From the NCBI GenBank assembly GCA_958510825.1, contig OY294050.1, forward strand, positions 4,441,340 to 4,505,339: 64,000 nt of DNA. The letters run 5' to 3'. The translations under genes and the position numbers were made by a program. Of this stretch, positions 11,601-21,147 are shown in pieces. The first letter of the stretch is position 1. Each line of letters opens with the position of its first letter. The notes below the pieces were generated by a model. The model was given only the letters and a program-made list of their open reading frames with translations, was not told the origin of the DNA and ran no database searches. The stretch comes from Brachypterus glaber (Eukaryota > Arthropoda > Insecta > Coleoptera > Kateretidae).

Positions 11601-14600
11601 ATTCACAGTAATAATTCAAGTACCTAAATGTATTTTTCTCACTACCAACTAGGTAAGTTGACATTACTTAATCAAAAAGTCGACAGTAATGGAAAGTACT
11701 ATATCGAGCACACTTAGTGATAGATGAAATCAATACAAACAAAACCGTAACTTAAGACAGAAAAACGATTTAACGCACAAGGACCCTAAGTGTGCTTACA
11801 TTTACCGCAGGGGGACATCTAGACACAAGGCTACTATTTCTAATTTTATAGATTGATTCCATAAAAAAAATATTTCTTGAACTGTCACAAATATAAATGT
11901 CAAAAATATTATTAATAAGATTTTTACTCCTTGGTAGTGAGAAAAACGTAATGCGCTATTCGTAGTAAAGTTTTTTTCTGTCTTTGGTCGTGTTTATGGA
12001 CCTCGGCACCGCTTCGGTCCACAAAATACGACCTGACAGAAACATTCACTTACCTCTACTAGAAACGCAAATAACTATTCCCAAATACTTAATAAAAAAA
12101 TTAAAAAATAAAAACATTTTTAAAGATTTTTTTTTCAAAAACAAAAAAACCATTGGGTTATTTGGAAATAATTTTAAAAAATAAAAAAACACTTTTTTCA
12201 GTTTTTTTTTATTTTCTTTTTGCGAAAATTGAAAAAAAAATCGAATAAGGTTTTTTTTTCAAAAAAAAAATTAAAAAAAAACTTTTTTAACAATTAAAAA
12301 AAAGATATTTTTTGACGATATGTGTATTTTGAGATGACGTCAGTTCGGAAAGCTGTGAATATGACTATATTTTTGGGATTATTCTGTACCTAATTTAAAA
12401 AATTAAGGATGTTTTTTTTTCTATGTTAAAATGACAGAATTGTTTTGTTTTTACCAACCTCTTCATCTTTTTTCCTCAAATCTGTCTGTACTTCTTCTAG
12501 CTCCTCGCTGCCTTCGTCCGGGGACATGGAGAACCCCTCTTTCAACATTTTTAGACCAAAAATTGCGAACAGAGCCGTACTTATGTAAAAAGTGTACGCT
12601 CTTGGAATTACATTTGCTAGCCATCCGAATAAGGCTAAAATAATAATTTTTATATTAAAAATATACAGTGCGGTCCAAAAGTCACCTCCCCCCCTTTTAA
12701 CTTTTGAACGAGTTGAGATATCGACTTGCAGTTCTTTGCATATTGTTTCTTATCGTATTCCGAAGAGCTGATTAGATTTTGGGGGTAAACGATTGGGGGT
12801 AAGGGGGTAAAAATAGGGTAATACTCCTATTTTTAGCGTTTTTTGTTTATAATTATCAATTATTATTGTATTTGGTTAATTTAGCACTTATATAAAAGAT
12901 AATTTTAAATTGGCCAAAAAACGTTATAAACAACGTTTTCCTAAAACGCATTGTTTTCGAGATATTGGCAGTAAAAGGTTTTTTTAGCATATCTCACATA
13001 TTTATAACCCGATTTCAAAAAATTATATATTAAATAAAAGCTCTTTTTAAGCCCTATAAAAAATGTTATATAGAGTTTTTTGCTAGAATATAATGTTTTA
13101 AAGATACAGAATTTAAAATCAAACAAAACACCTAGTTTGAAATTTGCAAACTAGATGGCTCTAGTGTACAATAGTGCCGATGTTTTGACAGGGTGCTTGC
13201 AACGTTTCATCTAGTTTGGATTAATATTGCCCTAAAGAAAAAATAAAGAAGTAAAGTCACAATTGTGACACCCTGGAGGATAAGCTTATCCTCCAGGGTG
13301 TATACCCCTAGGGGTATAAAGTTTTATTTTTAATCGTTTTTTATGTCGTAATTTAAATTCAGACAGCAAAAAAAATGAGATATGTAGCTATTTGCGTAAA
13401 AGTTATCATTTAAATCTGATAAAGTGGAATATTTGTTCTACAATTGTTTCATTAATATTATATAGATTATAATAATTACATAATCATAAACTACTTGTAC
13501 ATTTATTTTTTATTTAACAAAGGAAAATTTAAATGTTAATAGATAAAATTTATAATAGGCACTGATTTATTAAAACAACTGGGATATATAAAAAAAATCG
13601 CCACATTTTAATGTCTCTTTAGACTCTCTAATCTTTTAAATGTATGTTCGAGACTATTGTTTTTTTAAACTAAATTAAATTGTTTGATATTTACAAATTT
13701 AAAAAATCTATATAAAACATTTTACTATTCCTTAAAACGACTTTTGTTTGATTAACGCAGTCGTCCCTCCGAAGTGACTGATCGATTTCGTTTGGACTTT
13801 TTGAAAAAAAAATAGTGGTTTTTCAAATTAGGATTCCCTGATTTTTTCCTGATCTCCCTGATCAAAATTTAAAAATTTCCCTGATTTTAGAACCCTAAAA
13901 AAAGTTTTTAAAACCAATATGAGTAAAAATTTAAACATCGTGTTTCGTTTTTGACTTTTCTCTGATTTTCCCTTAGGCACCCGGTAGTCTTATTTTTTTT
14001 TTCATTATTGACCGTTGTCAATAAACAATGCTTAGCGATGGTCAATAATAACTAAGTTTACTCACTTTATTGGTTGTTAAGGTAAACAAGCCCTCCCTAT
14101 AAAAAAAATCGGATTCAAACAGATTAAAAATAAAATCTAACTGTATGAATTTGTTTGAATCCGTTTTTGGAATCGCATTTGCGAATTAAAACGAATTAAA
14201 AATATTTTAATGACATGTTCAAACGAATTAAATCAAATACGCATTTGCAAATAGTTGCTAATTTTAACCCGTTTGAAACTAAAATTTTTTATAGGGCTGT
14301 CAACAGTAGATAATAAGTAAGCTAGCACTTAATTGGGTAGTATAAAAAATACTTTTTCTCACTAGGGAGAAAAAGTGGCAGACTGCGCCTGGAAATAAGG
14401 AAGCTAAATTGAATTAAAAAAAAATGAATTACCTGAAAGTACAGTCATCAGTGCCAGAGCTGAAATGGCCCCGACAAAGATAGTAAGTCTAGGATGTCTC
14501 ATCGCCATAATGGCGGCGATGAAAAAGGTTTTGTCCCCGATTTCGGAAACCAGGATGACACTGAAACTGGCCACGAAGGCATGGAGGAAACCCACATTTT

Positions 14601-15781
14601 CCGTGAGGCTCTTCCCTGACGGATCTGCATTATTTTTATCACTCTAAAAAATATTAAAATAAGAATTAGGGCGCCAGCCATTTTTGAACTTCCGCCATTT
14701 TAGAATACATAGGGTCCCAAGAAACCCTTCAGAATTTTTTTATCCAAAACAAATCACATTGACCTTGAAATGTCAGAAACGGACTAAAACTTAAAATAAT
14801 AAATTTTCTAGCAATATTTGGAGCCTAAATTGAGCCTCAATGTTTATTACATGTCTATAAAATAGTAAATAATTATTATTTGCAGTAGATTATTTAGTAA
14901 ATTAGATATATCTAAAAAAAAACTAGATTAAGGTCAGGAAACTTATTTGCTCTAAACAAGTATTATACAGTAGGACCAATAATTAAAATTTAATTGAAAT
15001 ATAATGTTGCTTTAACTATATCACTATAAATAGTAATATTGAATTAATGTTACAGTCATCTTACATCTTTTTTATGTGATTGTATGTAACTAAAATGAGC
15101 AATTTTTGTATAATAAATCTGTACAAAAAGAATGATTTTTAGCACTAGTACCGAGTGTTTTTACAAGGAGTTAACACCATGTCCCACATAAATTTTTGAC
15201 CCAGTTCGATCAAAAGGCCTCATTCTATATACCAGCAACTCATGAAGCTGAAGTTTAAACGTTTTCTTGTATAAAAAATTCAAATAGTATATTAAAGCAC
15301 TTTTTCCATAACACGTTTTTAGCTAGTACTTTAGAAAACTCACCAAAAGCAGCTTGTTTTCTAAACTTGTACTCGTGCGCTAAAAACGTATGTTACGAAA
15401 CTAGTACTTTAATATACTATTTGAATTTTCGTTGCAAACTTCAGCTTCATAGCAACTCCTAACTTTCACCTCTCTTGTGAGGTCTTTGGTTACGTCCCAA
15501 TCTAATTTAGTTAACTTATGCTTAAAAAAAGGTCTACATAGTATCATGGGCCAGTATAGTCTTACGGGGGCCCCGATACTAAGTGACCCCTCTTATGGGG
15601 GCACTATAATTATGGTTATGTTTTTCTATTTCTAAATACTTACTATCACAGATGGGGCCACAGGCTCATCATTTGGTTCTATTTCGGCATTAACTATCGT
15701 AAAATAGCACAGACATAATAGGAACACGCGCACCAAGTTATTAAGAACACACTGTACAAAATTATCTTTAATTATATACAT
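8575..15781 (-). CDS. TMEM165: TMEM165/GDT1 family Golgi Mn2+/Ca2+-H+ transporter (six coding exons)
   Basis: I joined six minus-strand exons: 15781-15644, 14643-14433, 12634-12459, 11545-11372, 9539-9434, 8648-8575. All junctions are GT/AG and the 879-nt sum is in frame, giving 292 residues. Family members move Mn2+ and Ca2+ into the Golgi in exchange for H+, supporting glycosylation. An N-terminal hydrophobic segment (about 16-32, ending VNA) fits a signal peptide. The two family hallmark motifs are both intact: E80-I-G-D-K-T85 and E217-W-G-D-R-S222. They lie in two duplicated three-helix halves joined by an acidic cytosolic loop (MSPDEGSEELEEVQTDLRKK, about 155-174). The C-terminus is short (FFDPNAA). 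All five introns carry transposon pieces. Exon placement rests on family similarity and phase and has no transcript support. Confidence 0.93.
8735..9420 (-). repeat. Internally repetitive element in TMEM165 intron 5
   Basis: Units of roughly 90-110 bp repeat the pattern TTATCAGATTCA...AGCAACCTCAAAAACCCC...CCCCTCGGGGGTGGAGTTAGA. A related copy occupies 42470-43110 and a shorter one about 16745-17250. It ends with a GTTATCGTGCCCATAAGATT tail also seen near 42915. Non-coding; the family is unnamed to me. Confidence 0.6.
9434..9539 (-). CDS. TMEM165: TMEM165 coding exon 5
   Basis: DVYGVIIGGILGHSICTGLA followed by VLGGRMIAQKISVRT, the conserved fifth and sixth helices. The acceptor is TTTTTAG and the donor ACAG/GTAATA; the last base starts the Val269 codon. 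Confidence 0.93.
9680..9815. repeat. Foldback repeat in TMEM165 intron 4
   Basis: A left arm beginning AGTATATTATTTACCAAGTG pairs with CACGTGGAAAATATAGTAT at the right, around a GC-rich centre (GATGAGCGCGATAGCGCG). Likely a small MITE. Confidence 0.5.
9820..11371. other. Rest of TMEM165 intron 4
   Basis: It holds a dispersed repeat at about 10798-10905 (GTTTTAGATTTTTTATCGAT...GGCTCAAATTAATAATACT) that recurs at 22467-22545. A TTTCGGGGTCTAATCTGATG block sits at 10741. No exon was recognised. Confidence 0.45.
11372..11545 (-). CDS. TMEM165: TMEM165 coding exon 4
   Basis: Residues 176-233, phase 0 at both ends. It finishes the loop (YEKQAMLPDPESG) and holds the second hallmark motif in FLAEWGDRSQLTTILLGARE. 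The acceptor AATTCTAG is preceded within about 12 bases by the terminus of repeat family C. Confidence 0.92.
11553..11612 (-). mobile_element. Terminus of repeat family C abutting exon 4 acceptor
   Basis: On the minus strand it reads CTGTGAATAGTATATAATGG, then AATGCATAGCATTAC, then TTCACGGCTTGTTTTAATTC up to the splice AG. The same string ends copy 1 (about 4570-4613) and copy 3 (about 60207-60254). Confidence 0.65.
11630..11953. mobile_element. MITE with TTTTTCTCACTACCAA ends, TMEM165 intron 3
   Basis: GTATTTTTCTCACTACCAA at the left is matched by TTGGTAGTGAGAAAAACGTA at the right. About 320 bp, non-coding. Confidence 0.6.
12459..12634 (-). CDS. TMEM165: TMEM165 coding exon 3
   Basis: It encodes LFGWLANVIPRAYTFYISTA, another helix, and the acidic loop MSPDEGSEELEEVQ ending KKDEE. 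The donor is GAG/GTTGGT. An alternative GT four bases further on would break the frame. The acceptor lies 29 bases from the end of a foldback transposon repeat. Confidence 0.9.
12664..12735. mobile_element. Solo end of foldback family P
   Basis: CAGTGCGGTCCAAAAGTCAC, a C run, and AACTTTTGAACGAGTTGAG are the terminal repeat of the elements at 17631-18335 and 21148-21785. No matching right end is seen nearby, so it is a fragment or a very diverged copy. Confidence 0.65.
13268..13318. repeat. Two adjacent perfect palindromes
   Basis: Bases 13268-13301 form a perfect 34-nt palindrome centred on AAGCTT, with arms of ACACCCTGGAGGATAAG. It is followed directly by a perfect 18-nt palindrome, TATACCCCTAGGGGTATA. 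Both lie in TMEM165 intron 2. Confidence 0.85.
13319..14432. other. Remainder of TMEM165 intron 2
   Basis: AT-rich with no exon. A patch at 14090-14300 has AACGAATTAAA-type repeats between CCCTATAAAAAAAAT and its near-complement ATTTTTTATAGGG, suggesting another small inverted-repeat element. Confidence 0.4.
14433..14643 (-). CDS. TMEM165: TMEM165 coding exon 2
   Basis: Residues 47-116 plus one base. It carries the first hallmark motif within VSEIGDKTFFIAAIMAMRH and the following membrane helix. The acceptor is TTTTTTAG and the donor CAG/GTAATT; the split codon joins exon 3 as Ala117. Confidence 0.93.
15234..15457. mobile_element. Inverted-repeat element in TMEM165 intron 1
   Basis: AGCAACTCATGAAGCTGAAG at the left pairs with CTTCAGCTTCATAGCAACT at the right. 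The core AGTACTTTAGAAAACTC...GTACTCGTGCGCTAAAAACG recurs at 26030-26165. Confidence 0.65.
15644..15781 (-). CDS. TMEM165: TMEM165 coding exon 1
   Basis: It encodes residues 1-46: start ATG at 15781-15779, then a hydrophobic stretch (VRVFLLCLCYFTIVNA) that fits a signal peptide. It ends in phase 0 before a consensus GTAAGT donor. Confidence 0.85.
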
Positions 15782-16000
15782 TTTTTCAATTAAAAATCGC
15801 TTAATTACATATATTGAAGTTAGTCAAATAGAGAACAATTCACTAATCAATAACATTGTACTTAAAATAACACACTTTTTGCACACCAATTAATTTTTTA
15901 ATTGTTATTTATGTTATTGAAGATCAGCGATATAAAAGCAATTCCACTCTCCGATTTGACAGATGTGATAATGATGACGTCGTTTGAAATTTTTTTTCTT
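15782..16000 (-). promoter_or_regulatory. TMEM165 5' UTR and probable promoter region
   Basis: This is the sequence immediately upstream of the start codon. A TGATGACGTCG at about 15973 contains a CRE-like TGACGTC core. No TATA box at a convincing distance was found, and the transcription start is not determined. Confidence 0.35.
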
Positions 16001-16142
16001 GGTTACAGAGATCTGTAAATTAGAAATGATACATTTGAACTACCGGTTACAGAAATCTGTAATGAAAATTAGAAATGATACATTTGAACTACAGGTTACA
16101 GAAATCTGTAATGAAAAATAGAAATGATACATTGTAACTACC
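16001..16142. repeat. Three tandem ~49-bp units upstream of TMEM165
   Basis: Units start GGTTACAGARATCTGTAA and end with ACATTTGAACTACC or close variants. Lengths are 44, 49 and 49 bp; the first lacks a GAAAA segment. Each unit contains the inverted pair TTACAGA/TCTGTAA. Confidence 0.85.
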
Positions 16143-16239
16143 GTCGTTAATTTAAACACTGTTAGATGGCGGCAGCAGTAATAAATTAAATTTAAATTAA
16201 ATATGTAATTTAAACTCCATTCCGTGAAAGAATACTACT

Positions 16240-16556
16240 TTGACGTCACAGCGGCGTTGTAACAGCGCGTAAACTAAATAGACTCTTCTCCTCATAGACA
16301 TTGATTTTTCCAGAAAATTTCTAGTCGATCGGATTATTCGTTCTTGAGTTATCTTGTCTAAAAAAACGTGACACCGGACAGACAGAGAGACAGATGGACG
16401 GGCGAACGGACGGACAAAAAAAAGTTTCTTATTTTTTCATAAAACACTATTGTATTCAAGATTTTTTTGTCTATGAGGTTTTTTGCCGATTTTGGGAAAT
16501 TCGAAACTACCGTATAATACTATTCTAGCGCAGGCGCTGTGAATAGTATAATAAGT
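16240..16556 (-). mobile_element. Repeat family C, copy 2 (reverse)
   Basis: It reads outward to GCGCAGGCGCTGTGAATAGTATA at 16531-16553, the reverse complement of the head of copy 1. It holds the GTTATC...CAGACAGAGAGACAGATGG block. It is truncated on its left side. Confidence 0.6.
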
Positions 16557-17203
16557 TTTGTAAAACCTAACCCTTCATAGGCGTAACGAGGGAGGGGCTT
16601 AGGGGGGCTTAGCCCCCCCAAATTTTTCTAAGATCCCCCAAATCAAACTATAAAAGTCTCACAGACAGACAAACTTAAAAACTTGACTATTTTTTTAGGC
16701 CCCCCTCAAAATTTGGACCTGGTTACGCCTCTGTAACCCTTTGAAGCACGCATTTTTCTAATGACTATATTTTTATAAAAATAGTTGGATTATAAGTTTT
16801 TGGGGTCGCTGATCACGAATCTTTTATCAGATTTTCGAAATTCAAAATGGCGGATCCAATATGACTGACCTAATTCGGAAAATTAATTAATTCTGATTGT
16901 AATAAAAATTGGTATATATGGGTTTTTGGGGTCGCTAGTTACGAATCTGTTATCATATTGTAAAAGTTCAAGATTGCGGATCCAATATGGCGGACCGAAA
17001 TCGTAAAATTAACTTAATATAAATTGGTATATGTGGGTTTTTGGGGTAGTTGATCACGAATCTGTTATTAAAATTACTTTCAGCAACCTAGGTTGAGCTC
17101 AAAAACCCCAATATACCACTTTTCGCAAAAATCACGCCCCACCCCTAAGGAGGTAAAGATTTAGAAAAATTTTATTTCAAGATTCAGTTTTACCAACCTT
17201 AAA
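16557..17203. repeat. Mixed dispersed repeats
   Basis: CGTAACGAGGGAGGGGCTTAG at 16581 has a rough complement GGTTACGCC at 16721. Then come two repeats of GGGGTCGCTGATCACGAATC / AAAATGGCGGATCCAATATG (about 16800 and 16920), and a fragment of the repeat seen in TMEM165 intron 5. No gene. Confidence 0.5.
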
Positions 17204-17570
17204 AACCCATATGTACAAAAGTCCAAACGAAAAAATTTAAAAATATTTATCCCCCGCTTCTCGACGTTTTATATATAAAAAATAATGATTTCCGTAAAAA
17301 AAAATAACTCTCTGTCGGTTTTTTCTGTGATGGTATATGGGTCTGCCTGACGGGAAATTAGTTACCATGGTGCACAATAAAAAGTCCAAACCTTTAAAAC
17401 CCATATGTACAAAAGTCCAAACGAAAAAATTTAAAAATATTTATCCCCCGCTTCTCGACGTTTTATATTTTAAAAATAATGATTTCCGTAAAAAAAAATA
17501 ACTCTCTGTCGGTTTTTTCTGTGATGGTATATGGGTCTGCCTGACGGGAAATTAGTTACCATGGTGCACA
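17204..17570. repeat. Recent ~173-bp direct duplication
   Basis: Units at 17204-17376 and 17398-17570 run from ACCCATATGTACAAAAGTCC to CCATGGTGCACA. They are nearly identical (one clear difference is TATATA versus TATTTT) and are separated by about 21 bp. Confidence 0.85.
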
Positions 17571-17630
17571 GTAACTCGAGAACACATTGACTTAAAGAAT
17601 TCAAATTTGGACCACAGGTTCCGTATTATA

Positions 17631-18335
17631 CAGAGCGGTCCAAAAGTCCCCCCCCCTCTTAACTTTTGAACCAGTTGAGATATCGACTTCAAATTTGAAA
17701 CTTTTAAATAAGACAACTTAAACTATCTTTTAGCATATATTTAATACTTTCAGCTCTTAAAATGTGGGCAGCGGGGCATGGGGCACATTTTTTTAAATGG
17801 AAAGGGGTTTCGTGTAATACATCATTTTAAAGCTTATAAAATCCTCCATTTAACTCCATATTTTTAAATAATAAAAAAAATTGGGTTTAAAATGGGGTTG
17901 AAAATGGGTATTAATGTCAAAATTCCTCTAAAAAAAACAAATAATTTTTTAAAAATGCCTAATTTCATCATAAAAAAATGTTAATTATACTTTTAAACTA
18001 ATTTTAGTTGACATAAACAAAAATCTATAAAAAAAAACTTAAAAAATCGAATGTTTTAGCACAAAAAATTGAAAAATCAAAACCTTAAAAACATTTTTAA
18101 AAAATTTAAAAATATTAGTTTAAATAGAGAATTTTATAAGCTTTAAAATGTTGTATCACACGACCCCCCTTTCCATTTAAAAAAAATGTCCCCCCTGCCC
18201 ACATTTTAAGAGCTGAAAATATCAAATATATGCTAAAAGATAGTTTAAGTTGTCTTATTTAAGAGTTTTAAATTTGAAGTCGATATCTCAACTCGTTCAA
18301 AAGTTAAAAGGGGGGGTGACTTTTGGACCGCGCTG
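17631..18335. mobile_element. Foldback family P, TA-flanked, 705 bp
   Basis: Long inverted arms (about 250 bp) start CAGAGCGGTCCAAAAG and end CTTTTGGACCGCGCTG, with TA on each side. The arms share AACTTTTGAACNAGTTGAGA, ATCTTTTAGCATATAT and a purine/pyrimidine-biased GGGGCA block. There is no transposase. TA flanks are typical of Tc1/mariner-type insertion; the superfamily is an inference. Confidence 0.8.
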
Positions 18336-18616
18336 TATAATAAGATTATACCCAAAATTGTAGGTTGGGGTTGTTTTTGGAAAAAATCTAGGTGGGGTAA
18401 AATGGGGTAAAGACAATTTTTGCAAAAAAAAAAATTCGAAAAAAAAATTTTTTTTGAAAAAAAAAATGAAACAGGGAAAGTACATATTCTTTTGTTGGCA
18501 GCAGTATTTTATTTATTTTATTATTTTTTTTTTTAATAAAGTAGGAACCTATATTTACAGGCTACACATCTGTGTAAAAAGTCACGTCCTCATCAGACAA
18601 AATGTATTTTTAAAAA

Positions 18617-19522
18617 TAGAGGAAAGTCGCCTAATTTCGGATACCATTTACAATGTATTCAATATTTTATACTCGGTATTACTTTTTGATATTTTTTTTA
18701 TATAACCAGATACAACTTATTATAGCGAACCATGATTTATTATAAAAGCAATTTTATTACAGTTTATTTTTTCCAAAAAATACGGTTAAAAAAATCAGCG
18801 CATTTTTGTGCATTTAAAAAAGGGCTCCTAATTTCGGACATATCCGAAAAAATTTTTTCAAGAGTAGATCTGGATCCCATTGCTTATGTTTCTTGTTATT
18901 CCTTCACATTTAAGACGTAATTTAATCATTAAGCGATTTTCTACGAAATACTATAGGAACTATAATTTTAGATTCCCAATTTCGAATATCTTAGTATCTT
19001 AGGTAATTTTCGTTTTTTCAAAATTGTTTATCTTAGTTTGTTGTATCATTATAAAAAAAATAATTAATGGTTGGTTATCCTGAATAATAATTACCTTGCG
19101 GATATCCGAAATTGGAAATCAAATGCACAAAAATGGTCTATCCGAAATTAGGCAACTTTCTGCTTTTTAGATTAGAAATTTGTAGAATGTTTACGTTTTC
19201 AAATTGCTTAATTATGAATAGTGGATCAACTTAACTAACATCATAACTTACCCAAGACAGAATCACGAACTTTTATAACGATTATTTATAAAATAAACAA
19301 GCATAATAATGCAACTGAGCACAAAACTGCCATTTGCAATATAAACGATTTGTGCTGCCATTTAAAGGGGAGAAGCTCTACCGTTATCATATTACAGGAC
19401 GGATTTAGTTTGACTTTTGGCTTCACATAAAAGTAGGTTTCTGTTTACCTTTGCAGACAGGATCTTAAATACACTACTATCCGAAATTTGGAAACCATCC
19501 GAAATTAGGCGCATTTCCTCTA
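18617..19522. mobile_element. Inverted-repeat element with recurring CCTAATTTCGGA motif
   Basis: ATAGAGGAAAGTCGCCTAAT at the left is mirrored by ATTAGGCGCATTTCCTCTAT at the right. The same TCCGAAATTAGG core, in either orientation, recurs inside near 18827, 19103 and 19140. No coding frame is convincing. Confidence 0.7.
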
Positions 19523-20109
19523 TTTCCTAATACAAAAATATAAAATTTTATAAATATCCAATACAAATAGGCACCGGATTAAAATAAAATTTAATTATAT
19601 TAATTTTATTTTTAATTCGCTGATAAATCTAAGTTTAAATATGGAATAGGACGTTTCTATTGGACGTCACATCAAACAAATTTGAGCGTTTTTCAATCAA
19701 CACGGCCGACAGTCAGTTGTTTTTAATCAAAATATAGACAAAATAGGATCGTTTGAAGTTCAATTTGATATTAATATCGGGACGATCCATACCATCTCGT
19801 CCACGATTTTTTTTGGCAGAAAAAAAAAACAAAAAGAAAATTTGAAAAAATAATAATTTTGATTTTGATTAGGAAAAAAAAACATGGCTTAATATAGCTG
19901 CAGCTTTTACCCTTTTTGATCCCCTAACCTCACCCTGATTTTAACTAAACCCTATCAAAAATTTCAAAAATGCTTAGAGATGTGCCTAGGTTCAAAAAAA
20001 AAATAATTAATTAATTAAAAAGCATAAATTAAAAAAAAAAATAACATTTTTGTTTTCAAATAATATTTATTTTTCAAAAAAAAACGAAAAATTAAAAATT
20101 ATTTTTTTT

Positions 20110-20790
20110 TTTAAATTTAACCCCCCATAACTTCTTTGTTTTTTTGGCGATTATTTTCAAAAAAATAGGGATCTTCCCCTCTTAGAACTTGATTTTTCCT
20201 GAAAATTTTGAATCAATCGGATAATTCAGATGGACGGACAGACGGGCATTTTCAAAGTTTATTATTTTTTGAATGCATGGCCCCCTAAATCCGCCGGTGC
20301 CTACCAATAAAACCTATAAGGTATAAGTACTTTTAGAGACGCACTACAGTAAAAAAAAAGGAAAATAAGGAAAATCCGATAAAATCTAAAAAAATGGACT
20401 TGATATAGGAATATTTCGTCGGCTTACAAGTAAAGAGCACTAAGTCCAAAAACATGGTTTTGAGATATTGACAAATTTCACTTTCACTGTTGTTTTTTAA
20501 TTTTTGTAATAATTGTTACAAAAATGCACGTTTCGCCAAACAAACACTCAGTCGCTTAGTGCAGAAACATTTGAAATAATCTACAAGTAAAACGCACTAA
20601 GTGACTTAGTGTTAGCCTATTGCCAGATAAAATTTTATTCAAAATCAAACTGGTGCGTTTTGTATAGTGGGAACTCTCTTGGCAGTCCACCTAGAAGTTA
20701 GTTCGGTTTACCTGTACATAGATCATCAAAAATTAATTACAGTACCCTAAAAATCCCATTTTTGCAAAAAAGTGACTTAGTGCCTATTAC
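20110..20790. mobile_element. Family C fragment followed by a CACTAAGT-motif element
   Basis: Bases 20110-20290 match the inner part of family C (CGGATAATTCAGATGGACGGACAG). From about 20333 to 20790 the motif CACTAAGT/ACTTAGTG appears at least six times in both orientations (near 20438, 20554, 20594, 20604, 20773). Outer limits are not clear. Confidence 0.5.
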
Positions 20791-20796
20791 TTACGA

Positions 20797-21042
20797 TTTA
20801 TTACTAACGTCTACATCCCACATTCAACTCGGTCTTTCGCGCTGTCTCCAAATTGTGCAATTTAACTTATCTTTGGTTTTTGGTTGTTTTGGTGTTTTTT
20901 TTGCTTTGGCTTTTGGTTGTTTTGGTGTTTTTTGCAAAAAAAAACACCAAAACAACCAAAAACCAAAGATTTAATATATCTGCACAATTTGGCAACAGCG
21001 CGAAAGACCGAGTTGCATTTGGGACGTAGACGTTAGTAAATT
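20797..21042. repeat. Long near-perfect hairpin (arms ~115 bp)
   Basis: TTACTAACGTCTACATCCCA to the centre, then its complement ending GGGACGTAGACGTTAGTAA. The loop zone contains TTTGGTTTTTGGTTGTTTTG twice on the left side against one complement on the right. If transcribed it would form one long double-stranded stem. Confidence 0.85.
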
Positions 21043-21147
21043 TATTTATATTTTTTGCAAATCTTTCGGTGGACTGGCCCCAGACATATATTTATTAAGT
21101 AAGCAAACCTAATTTTAAAACTTCGACAAAACACCCGATACAATATA

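Noticed and set aside
12100..12330. Homopolymer A/T tracts as structural signal
   Set aside because: Long A and T runs occur all over the window and fit base composition; no repeat unit or conserved arrangement seen.
14499..14681. Minus-strand open frame overlapping TMEM165 exon 2
   Set aside because: It is a different frame over a real exon; the conserved SEIGDKTF frame is the correct one.
17631..18335. Possible autonomous transposon
   Set aside because: No transposase frame in either strand; only long inverted arms and an AT-rich centre.
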